Assembly (NCBI GenBank): GCA_030247855.1
Contig: JAPDRN010000026.1
Span: 62,001 to 126,000, forward strand
From: Knufia peltigerae
Taxonomy: Eukaryota; Ascomycota; Eurotiomycetes; Chaetothyriales; Trichomeriaceae
DNA: 64,000 nt
Direction: 5' to 3'
Part shown: positions 56,096 through 64,000 of the stretch, piece by piece
Layout: each line of letters opens with the position of its first letter
Numbering within the stretch: position 1 is the stretch's first letter
The notes under the pieces: generated by a model
Databases searched by the model: none
The model's input: only the letters and a program-made list of their open reading frames with translations
What the model was told of the DNA's origin: nothing
Made by a program: the position numbers and the translations under genes

Positions 56096-57613
56096 TCAAC
56101 CAACGGAAGTTCCATTCCCGCTATTCTGATAGAACGTCACCGTATCCGTCGAGTTCTTGTAATCAGAGCTGGTATTGCACGCCGCCGAATAGCCCTGAAA
56201 CATTGCCTCCCGGTCAGCCAGCCAGTTTGACAACCCGTCTGAGCTGCAGCTTTCGTTAGGACCATCATTACACCCGGGCAATGTCTGTGGAGAGTCGTTC
56301 ACAAGGACACGATAATACGGCGAACTGCCTCCGTCACCATACGTACTCGCTCTAGCTGAGCAGTTCATCCGCTCGATAGCAACATTGGTCAAGAATGGCA
56401 GAATGTAAGATGACACCCAAGCTCGATTGTAATTGATGCGGTCAAGTGGCATACTGCTGTTCGGATTCCCTCCAACAAACTCGGTATTGTTGAAAAGACC
56501 CATTGCGACGAGAACCGTTGGAGGGAACTCCCGGTGAGTGAAGCTGACATAGAGATCCTGGGAGCTGGACGAGCCGTTGGAACTGAGGAGGTTCATGGTT
56601 GCATTCACCCAGGGAAAGCCAATGTAACCACTCGTGGGCTGTCCATAACCAGTATTGTAAAAGCTGCAGTTTATCAGAAGAGGTCTTCCGGAGTGCGGAT
56701 TAGATCTGGGAGCCAGGAGTGACTTACTACATGATATCGTTAGTATATTCGAAGCTGAGCCAAGCGTCTGGCGGGAAAAGGTCAAGCGAACAAAATGGAG
56801 ATGATCCCCGAATGACGGTCTCATAGCCACACAGCTCCATCATACCTACTATGTCGTTGGCGGTAAAATTGAAGCTCGAAAAGACCTGGTTTAGGCGAGA
56901 TAGGTATGGCTTGGTCCACTTGGAAAGGTATTGCTGGGACTGTTTGCTTCCGGCTGACGAGGAATAGACAGGGCAACTATCGTAGGGCGTGAGGGTATTT
57001 GCTCCTCCCTCTTCACTCTCATATACCTGGATCAAAGAGATGTTGTTGTCTGCAGTTTCGTAGCCACGGATGAAGGATTCGGCAGAGACGACAGTGCGCT
57101 CGGCGGTCGACGCCCAAACATTGCGAGGCGGTCTGAAGTTCGGGTATCGAAACGACACTTCTACACCCAGCTGCGCGGCTTCCAGCTTGCCAACTCTGGT
57201 GACATGTTCCTGTTCTGCGAACGACGGGGGTGCCCACGTCGAAAGAAAGGCCAGGGCAGGGAGATTGCCCCAGTTGATGTTTGTATGATTTTTCAGCTTG
57301 GAAAGGAAAGGCTCGATGTATGTCTCATAGTCGAAGTCGTTCCTAATTCCCACTCAGTACCTACGAGAAAGTGGAAGGTCTTCGCTTACGCATTAATAGC
57401 AGCATGCCGGACAAGATATGCCGCCTTTGTAACAGAGCAGCCATCTGGAGGACTGGGATTTCGAGGAGGATCGTTCGGCTCAAAGTATGGAGCAATGCCA
57501 GCCAAATGTTCCAGAGGGTTGAAGTTGTAGGTATCGTAGAGCGAGGGAGAGCCTGCGATTGCTGTGAGCGACAGGTTCAGTATCAAGACCAGACAATACT
57601 GCGTGGACTTCAT
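56096..57613 (-). CDS. Secreted histidine acid phosphatase (phytase-like), divergent active-site motif
   Basis: Exons 57390-57613, 56728-57342 and 56096-56663; all phases agree; 468 residues. A signal peptide covers about residues 1-21. The catalytic histidine lies in YLVRHAAINANDFDYE (His70), where the classical RHGxRxP has become RHAAINA. Other clade-2 histidine phosphatase blocks are KWTKPYLSRLNQVF, CGYETVIRGSSPFCSLDLF, WLSFEYTNDIM and, for the second catalytic motif, SFTHREFPPTVLVAMGLFNN, where the classical HD is HRE. Several N-glycosylation sequons (NGSS, NNTEF, NTSS, NGTS) and conserved Cys fit a secreted enzyme. The family removes phosphate from phytate or other esters; the real substrate is unknown. 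I recall that this RHAA/THRE variant recurs in a fungal subfamily, so it is not just decay. Confidence 0.88.
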
Positions 57614-58516
57614 GGCAGCGATGTAGTGCTGGTGGCGTTCTTCGAGGTGGAGAGATTGTAATTCAGCTCCCGACCTACCTACCGTTTCTTATGAAGCCTG
57701 AGTAAAGCCATCACTGACATTTCAGGAACCAAATGCGCGATGTCATCATCACCGGGAACCAAGTTTTGGACGATGTGGGCATTTATATGGAGTCTGGAGA
57801 ACGATACAAGCAAGCAAGCAATGAGGAGATCGATCATCCGGTGCGATCCAAGCACCTCAAGCATCGATCGGGCGTCATTGGGCTGAGTCTAAGGGATCGC
57901 TAGGCGCACGTCACTGTCACCCAGCTCCCAAAGTGGGAATCATTCAGGAACCAACGCACCCAAAGCAGAGTGACTTAGTCATCATCTCAAGTCATGCCTG
58001 CAAGGCACTTCACCTATTATTTCGTCCTCATACTTCACCCACTTCAGCAGCCTCAAAAACAAAACGACAAAAAAATCTGCCAGGAAACAAAAAGTTATTT
58101 GGAGATTCGAAGCCCCGACAGTCTGCAACAGTCGGCGCTCCTAATACTTATCCCGACTATGACCATTCACAGATCTCAACTCCATTAGAGGAACGTATTA
58201 CTCCGTAATACTTGTAGAGATAGTACAATAGTCATGGAAACCAGCTGACTCCCAGTTTAATCCCACTAAGCTGGTTTCCAAGGATAAGCCCACCTCCAAA
58301 CCACTTGTAACAAAGTCACATTGCGACGTGGTGAGTCTTACTAGTTGGGCCATCAAGGCGATCAATGTTGAAAGAAATGTCACTGGATTAAATATATATA
58401 GGGTACAATTAACGAGGCATTCACTTGATACCTGGTGGGGTTCACTTTGCCGCATTCACGACGTGTGCCGCTCCCAAATTATGTATAATACATCGTCTCC
58501 AGCTGGGACACCATCC
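57614..58516. other. Intergenic, 0.9 kb
   Basis: Promoter of the phosphatase and 3' flank of the regulator gene. One TACTCCGTA at 58199-58207 sits inside a short hairpin, GTATTAC-TCC-GTAATAC (58195-58211). No gene is recognised. Confidence 0.55.
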
Positions 58517-60480
58517 TCATTCAGCGCCGGCTTGCTTCGCTGGATCTGAACGATCATCTCGTGGTACTTCCTCTGATGAGTTCATCATGATCGTCGCTCC
58601 ACCAGTGAGGTCTCGTAAGAAGTCCATCTCGAAACTGGTCACAATACCGAGACTCGAAAGCTGGGGTATCGAAGAATGATCGATGCCTACAGATGCCTGC
58701 CAGCAAGATGTTGAAAGTGGTCTGGGGATAGTCGGCGACTGCTCGATGGCAGGAACGATATTCAGTCGTTGGAACGCCGTCTCGAGCTCCGTGAGAAGTC
58801 CATCTTCAGACACAGCGCCTCCGATCGAGTCCAAGATATGCATACAGTCATAGTACTTTTCCAGTCTGCTCTTGTGAAAGAGGTCAGTCTCCGGTTTGAG
58901 GTCCTGGAGATGGACGAGAAGTATGGGCAAGAATAACGTGACCCCCTTTGGCGACAGCGGAGTTCCCAATTCCAAGTCTCGAATAGATTTCGCGATGTGC
59001 GCCACTTCCTCGGCTGTTTCTCGCAGCTTTCGACTTGACAACTCCTGGGACGCGCTCAGACGCATATTGGCCGAACCCACGGCCAGCGGTCGATAAAGAG
59101 CAAGGGTCGCGGACAAGAACAAAAGCTTGAGATGGGCTTTTTGAACAGAAACAGCGTCCATCCCGGCTTTGGGCCGTGAAATGATCGCGTCTCGAATGTC
59201 CAAGGTCTTGCTCTCTGACAGATTGTGGTACCAGCCTTGGAGCTCGTGGTCATGCTCAATCACCTCGTATTGGCTCGCCGCTGCTCTTTTGGGAACCAGA
59301 ATGGTCATCATCTGGTTTCCAGCTTCTTGACGTCGACTCGCATACCGAGCTTCCAGAATTCTGCTGATACATACACATAGCCTCGCCTTCTCGATACACA
59401 AACCTGCGAGCTGTGATCTTGTTTCAGCATGACTCACCAGTGGCCACTGCCCAAAATTCTCCCTGATCACTGCTGAATATGGCTCTAGATCGAAGTCTTC
59501 CAGTTCGAGCATTGGCAAATGACGATGTCTGGCACCAAGATGTGCTGGAGTCCATGTCATCAGCGCAACGAACTGATCGCGCATGAAGCAGCACCACCAA
59601 AGCCTCTTGAGGAGTCGACGCCGTCGCATTGACGTGGATGTTTCCAGATCCCTTTCGAGACCTAAATCAAGCGCGAGACTCACGCCTTCGCGAATCCAAA
59701 ACCGGCGGTCTTTGTGCTGTGTCCCTGTTTGCCACCAGTAGGTCATCAAGAGGGAGGCTTGAACCAACGCGACACGGTCGGACTCGCAATCGAAATCATA
59801 GAGGAGCTGGTCTTTGTCAGCATATCTTCTCAACGTCAGTAGCTCGCACTCACCCTAGCTCTGTCGAAGAATGCCTTTCGGGCAGATTTCCTAGTTTCAT
59901 ACCCGAGAGCCTGCAAGACTCCAATCTCGATGTGTGCTGCGCCAGAACAAAGTACAGCATAAAGCAACATCAAACTGATCTTATCACTGCAGTCTCCTGC
60001 TAACATAGGACCTAGGAAGGTTTCGACGTCCAATAACGGCATGAGAGGATGCACGAAGTGAAAGTAGGCTCGCAGGATTTCATTGCGGCATCCAGTGGCA
60101 GGAATCTGAAAGATTCCCCTGTGCCGCAGATATGAAATGTCCTCAACAGTCAGATGAGCAGGCAGCGCTTTGATGAAACTCGGGAGTTCTCCATCGCGGG
60201 CAGTCTGATCCTGAGATGCTGAATTACCCGTGGACACAGTCGAGGTTGGCTGTGAGTTGGCTATGGGATCTTTCTTTTTCCTGGACGACTTGGGCGCTCG
60301 GCTGCGTGGCTTGCTCTGCCCCTGGAGACACTCCATTCCATCAAGACGACAATTGGTGCATGGCGAACCGAGGACTCTTCGGTCACATCTCATCTTCCTA
60401 TGCTGACAATGCTGGCAAGATATGGCTGTTCGCTTAAAAGGCGAAGGCCGCGGTTGAGGTTGGACTTGAGAAGAATCCAT
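58517..60480 (-). CDS. Zn2Cys6 transcription factor of unknown target
   Basis: Exons 59854-60480 and 58517-59806 join in phase 0 over a 47-base intron with a good branch sequence; 638 residues. The ATG at 60480 is used because the longer frame begins with GTG. The zinc cluster is complete: Cys22, 25, 32, 41, 44 and 51 (C-x2-C-x6-C-x8-C-x2-C-x6-C), followed by a basic linker. The fungal transcription-factor domain starts near residue 115 (RAYFHFVHPLMPLLDVETFL, DRVALVQASLLMTYWWQTGT, RLLKRLWWCCFMRDQFVALM). The architecture is like the CTF1/cutinase-regulator relatives, but I cannot name the target. It is divergent from the acyl-CoA ligase over 553 bases that carry four CCTCGG sites. Confidence 0.88.
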
Positions 60481-60578
60481 CTGGAATCCCTGCGTCGTCC
60501 AAGGTGCATGAAGAGGCTCCACTGTGGTCTCACAGCTTTCACAATGTCCGGAAACTCAGCCTCAATTAACGAGTTGTT

Positions 60579-60895
60579 CCTCGGATGGGCGAATTCAGGT
60601 GGTGAAATTGGAAGATCTGAGCAAGATGGAGATGTACGAATGATGGTCTTACAACCCCACCTCGGCCAGCGATGGATAATGGAGTTAGTCCTGCTGAAGG
60701 ACCCCTGTGGAGGATTTCTGATGTCCCTTAACATTCCCCGCGGAGTCCTCGGTTAGTATTTTGTACTTCGCTCGACACCGACCCGGTGCTCGTGTGTTCG
60801 ACATTCAACTCTTTACTCACTCTGTGGGTGTTACTTTTGCGCGCTATGGCCATTTGGCTGTTGTCGCAAATTCTAGCAATCCTCCCGGCCCTCGG
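60579..60895 (+). promoter_or_regulatory. Four CCTCGG elements in a divergent promoter (FarA/FarB-type core)
   Basis: CCTCGG occurs at 60579-60584, 60660-60665, 60747-60752 and 60890-60895, all on the plus strand, between the Zn2Cys6 gene and the acyl-CoA ligase. About 0.3 copies are expected in 553 bases counting both strands. CCTCGG is the published in vitro core for A. nidulans FarA/FarB. Function here is inferred. Confidence 0.6.
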
Positions 60896-61033
60896 CCAAC
60901 AGGATGGCTGATTGCCTGAAACAATGAGCCATTATGATGCATGTATATCTGGATTTAACTATGCATTGGGGACCATTTTACCCGTCTGAAATGCGCAGCG
61001 GAATAAGCTTGGTTGCTTGGAAGCTTTTACAAC

Positions 61034-63081
61034 ATGCCTTACCTCGCAGTTGAGCATTACCCGATACCTACAACCGACCTCTTGACTTGGATGTTTGATG
61101 CGAAGGTGCCATATGAGGCAGATAAAGCAGTAAGCTGTCTTTGTTCACGAGTCTTAAACCTGCGTGACTGACCACGAGCAGCTATACATTGATGCCCGTG
61201 ACCCTTCGAGATCCATATCATGTCGACTGGCTCGACAAATTGTCCGCAGGCTAGCAGCAGGCTTCCGTAAAGCTGGCGTAAGGAAGGGAGACTGTGTCTG
61301 CTTAGTCGCGTTCAACGATGTCGGTTCACCATCCGCCCCAAACATGCTGGTGTAGGACGCTTGCTGCTATGGTGCATGTCTCGTCATCGGGTCGAAGCTG
61401 ACCAAACCGCGTCAACAGGTTTATTATCCCATGGCTTTTCTGGGAATTATTGCTGCAGGCGCCATCTTTGCAGGCTTGAATCCATCCTATACCGTGCCTG
61501 AAATGGTCCATGCGGTTAAGACTGCAGACATCACACACTTCCTGGCTGAGCCTGAGTTTCTGCCTAAAGTGACCCGGGCAGCAGCGCAATGCTCGATTCC
61601 GTCGTCTCATATCTTCGCCTTCGATACTCTAGGCCAATCGATACCTCCTAAGCTGGATATCAAAAGTTGGAAAGTGCTGCAAGTGCCGGGGGAAGAAGCT
61701 GACTGGGAACGATTCGATGATCGAACATTGAGCGAAAAGACAATTGCTGCTCGACTGTTTAGCAGTGGAACCACGGGCTTGCCAAAAGCATTGAACGTAT
61801 CCATGTGGAACCTCGTGTGCAACCCCGACTCTACCTTCATCAATGTCTTTTTACTGACGTCGAATGCGAACAGGTTGCGCAACATACCCTTGTGATGGAA
61901 GCTAGTCCAAGACCGTACGAGGTGAGTCTTTTTTTGTTGTCTGATGATCAAATCCACTCCTCACACATATCAGGTCCGTCGCCTCATCTCGAACCCCATG
62001 TTCCACGCTTCCCAAGTGCCTCGAGTACATACCAGCGTCATCAGGTCCGGCCATGTCTCGTACATTATGCGTCGGTTCGAGATGAAGCCATGGTTACGAA
62101 ACATCAGCCGGTTCAACATTACCGAAGTCAATATTGTCCCCATGATGGTTATCACTCTGTTGGCATCTCGCCTTCTATCGTCGGAAGAGTACTCGTTGAA
62201 GTCTCTTCGTTACGCTTGGGCCGGGTCGGCACCACTTGACAAGGACACGCAAGCTCGTTTCAAGAAGCATTTGCGGCCCGACACGCCGTTCAACCAGGCC
62301 TGGGGCATGAGCGAGACCACTTGCATTGCTACATGGTTCGATTACCCAGAGCAAGACTTGACAGGCAGCGTTGGGAGACTGTTAGCCAATTGTGACGCGA
62401 AGATCGTGGACGATTTTGGCAACGATATCAGTGGCGACAAGGACAAAACAGGCGCCGATGTAAGAGGCGAGCTATGCGTACGAGGGCCCATCATAGTACC
62501 GGGATACCACCGTAACCCGGACGCGAACCACCGAGACTGGGACAGCGACGGATATTTCCACACCGGTGACATTGCTTTTTGTGATTCCAACACGAAAAAA
62601 TGGTACATTGTTGGTAGGAAAAAGGTGAGTCTTGGGTGTTTTTCTCATTTCTCCTTCTGCTTTAATGTGAATGAGCGGAGGGGGTGCCGAATTCATCAAC
62701 AAAATACAACGAATATACAAGGCTGACACTCCCGACTCTACATAGGAATTGATCAAAGTCCGCGGCTTCCAAGTCGCCCCGACCGAACTCGAAAGTGTCC
62801 TCCGTCTGCACCCAAAGATTGCCGACTGCGCCGTCTTTGGTGTCCAACGCTCCACCCAGGAATCCGAGTTGCCCGCGGCGTGCATCGTCTTGCAGGACCG
62901 ATGCCAGATGGCGGAAGACGAAGTGCACGAGTACACCCGGGCGAGGTTGGCGGGCTACAAGCAGCTTCGCGGTGGGGTCAGGTTCATTTCGGCCCTGCCC
63001 AGGAACGCCAACGGGAAGGTGATGAAGAACGATCTCAAGAAGATGTTGATGTCGGTACCGGGAACCGAATCCAAGTTGTAG
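61034..63081 (+). CDS. Peroxisomal 4-coumarate-CoA-ligase-like acyl-CoA synthetase (six exons, PTS1 SKL)
   Basis: Exons 61034-61129, 61182-61319, 61419-61814, 61874-61921, 61974-62624 and 62746-63081; all GT-AG, all phase 0; 554 residues. The ANL-superfamily motifs are complete: P-loop SSGTTGLPK (193-201), NQAWGMSET (333-341), YFHTGD (420-425), the hinge GRKKELIKVRGFQVAP (about 440-455) and catalytic Lys534 in PRNANGK. The last residues are SKL, a canonical peroxisomal targeting signal. The enzyme should make an acyl-adenylate and then a CoA thioester inside peroxisomes. Relatives are called 4-coumarate-CoA ligase-like but often act on medium-chain or aryl-alkanoic acids. The substrate cannot be told. 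The head-to-head Zn2Cys6 gene and the CCTCGG sites suggest fatty-acid control. Confidence 0.9.
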
Positions 63082-63506
63082 ACTTTTAGATCCAAGGAAG
63101 GAAAGAATAACACAGACACAATCAGTATCCATAAATAAAGACAGAACCTTCGAGACAATACAATCATGGTGCATTACATAGACCGTGAACATCCTTTACT
63201 CTGTGGAGGGAACCAAATTGCTTCATCAAGTCATTCTTCTTGGACCGACAATTTGGCCTTGCCCGTGTTGACAGTAAGATGTCAGGAATCTAGGTACTCC
63301 GTACTCACACGGTCATTGACTCATCAACAAACACAAAAGTTTGTAAAGGACATGCATATGTACTACCTACAACCTATATGGTAAACACCTACGGAGTTAC
63401 AAAGAGCCTTGCTTGGAACGTCTTTCGTCCGGCCTTGCCTCAACCCTGATTCCGCTTGTTTTGTTGGCGCCCTTCGATCCACGAGCCAACCCTTCCTAGC
63501 CATCAT
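63082..63506. other. Intergenic, 0.42 kb, convergent 3' ends
   Basis: Between the ligase and the transporter 3' ends. One TACTCCGTA lies at 63295-63303 and a near copy (TACGGAGTT) follows at about 63390. No gene is recognised. Confidence 0.6.
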
Positions 63507-64000
63507 TCACATGACATATCTGAATTGTTTGTTGTTGGTATCCGTCATGTCGTCGTTGTAGGCATGCTCAAACGCCTCGGACACTCCAGCACGGTCTCGT
63601 CGACGGTTTTCCCACGTACAAACGAACCTGTACAGGACGGCAAGACCCACGGCGGCCGCAGACCCGGCCACGACGACCCTGAACCCAGGACCGTAGACGG
63701 GGGCGTCCTCCTTCTTGAAGAGGAGAGGTCCGGTGAAGTTGCCGAGACACCAAGCGACAAACATGCCCGCAGAAGTCACGGATCTCTTGGTGTACCCGGC
63801 GGTGTTTGCAATCTGCAGACCCATCAGGAGAGCGTAGCCGCCGCCGAAGCTGGGGAGGAAGGTGATGGCGATGAGGAGACCGACCTTGTCGTGCCGGGGC
63901 AGTTGCCAGAGGAGACAACACGAGGCGATCGTCGCACAGACGCAAATCACAAAGAGGTAGATGCGGACGTTCTTGAACCGGTACGCCAGGTAGCACACGA
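63507..64000 (-). CDS. Dal5/allantoate-permease-type MFS transporter, C-terminal part
   Basis: Open to the right edge of the window; about 164 residues are visible and the N-terminal two thirds lie outside. Visible TM helices include VRIYLFVICVCATIASCCLL, VGLLIAITFLPSFGGGYALL and VVVAGSAAAVGLAVLYRFV. The motif TAGYTKRSVTSAGMFVAWCLGN with FTGPLLFKKEDAPVYGPGF, and the ending DDMTDTNNKQFRYVM, are typical of the anion:cation symporter branch that includes Dal5, Tna1, Vht1 and Seo1. These move organic anions such as allantoate, nicotinate or pantothenate across the plasma membrane. The substrate cannot be told from this fragment. Confidence 0.87.
   Translation of the reverse strand, partial: VCYLAYRFKNVRIYLFVICVCATIASCCLLWQLPRHDKVGLLIAITFLPSFGGGYALLMGLQIANTAGYTKRSVTSAGMFVAWCLGNFTGPLLFKKEDAPVYGPGFRVVVAGSAAAVGLAVLYRFVCTWENRRRDRAGVSEAFEHAYNDDMTDTNNKQFRYVM

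Larger units (their letters stand above)
9015..63303. repeat. Dispersed 9-mer family TACGGAGTA / TACTCCGTA (at least 21 copies)
   Basis: Start positions of exact copies: TACGGAGTA at 9015, 11480, 11533, 12417, 13253, 16122, 22147, 24262, 26974, 44550, 44957, 44964 and 55906; TACTCCGTA at 12467, 16858, 22080, 22445, 42582, 51981, 58199 and 63295. All lie outside coding exons. About 0.5 copies are expected at random in 64 kb. The two copies at 44957 and 44964 overlap in tandem. Near copies (for example 48394, 63390) exist too. The role is unknown. Confidence 0.9.

Noticed and set aside
59807..59853. Apparent frameshift between the two halves of the Zn2Cys6 gene
   Set aside because: A 47-base GT-AG intron with a good branch sequence restores the frame and the family reading RARLLYDF, so the gene is intact.

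Overview
The window is nuclear DNA of a filamentous ascomycete (Pezizomycotina). Most genes carry short GT-AG introns of about 47-140 bases. Intergenic stretches are long, and the protein set is typical of moulds: an Msb2-type signalling mucin, a SUN-family wall protein, Zn2Cys6 regulators, a histidine acid phosphatase and a Dal5-type transporter. A eurotiomycete such as a member of Chaetothyriales is my best guess, but that is inference only. Many genes below were assembled by hand from several exons and splice sites.

Layout. The left end (1-344) holds the tail of a Tda10/glycerate-kinase-type gene. From 345 to 9077 there is almost no coding DNA, except a six-exon FKBP12 prolyl isomerase (3419-4522, minus). 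Histidinol phosphatase (9078-10176), an intron-containing tRNA-Arg(CCU) (12998-13087) and cystathionine beta-lyase (14353-15799) follow, separated by kilobases of non-coding DNA. The middle holds the mucin Msb2 (19557-21695), a GC-rich secreted alpha/beta hydrolase, a LysM protein without a signal peptide, a ten-exon FarA/FarB/CTF1-type fatty-acid regulator (27509-30996), and Msp1 divergent from Pcs1/Csm1. It then continues with an 1121-residue protein of unknown function, a reticulon, the PP2A leucine carboxyl methyltransferase and a GPI-type SUN protein. The right part holds Ist1, AP-2 sigma, the carnitine/acylcarnitine carrier, a six-TM protein of unknown function, a histidine acid phosphatase, a second Zn2Cys6 regulator divergent from a peroxisomal (SKL-ending) acyl-CoA ligase, and the C-terminal part of a Dal5-type transporter.

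How the genes may work together. Most are housekeeping genes with no visible operational link. The exception is a set tied to fatty-acid use: the FarA/FarB-type regulator, the mitochondrial carnitine carrier, and the peroxisomal acyl-CoA ligase. The promoter between the ligase and the second regulator carries four same-orientation copies of CCTCGG, the core described for FarA/FarB binding in Aspergillus nidulans.

The most striking non-gene signal is a 9-mer, TACGGAGTA/TACTCCGTA. It occurs at least 21 times, always outside coding exons, where about 0.5 would be expected by chance. A 12-base palindrome, TACTGTACAGTA, occurs three times and once overlaps the 9-mer. I found no mobile element, CRISPR array or clear biosynthetic cluster.
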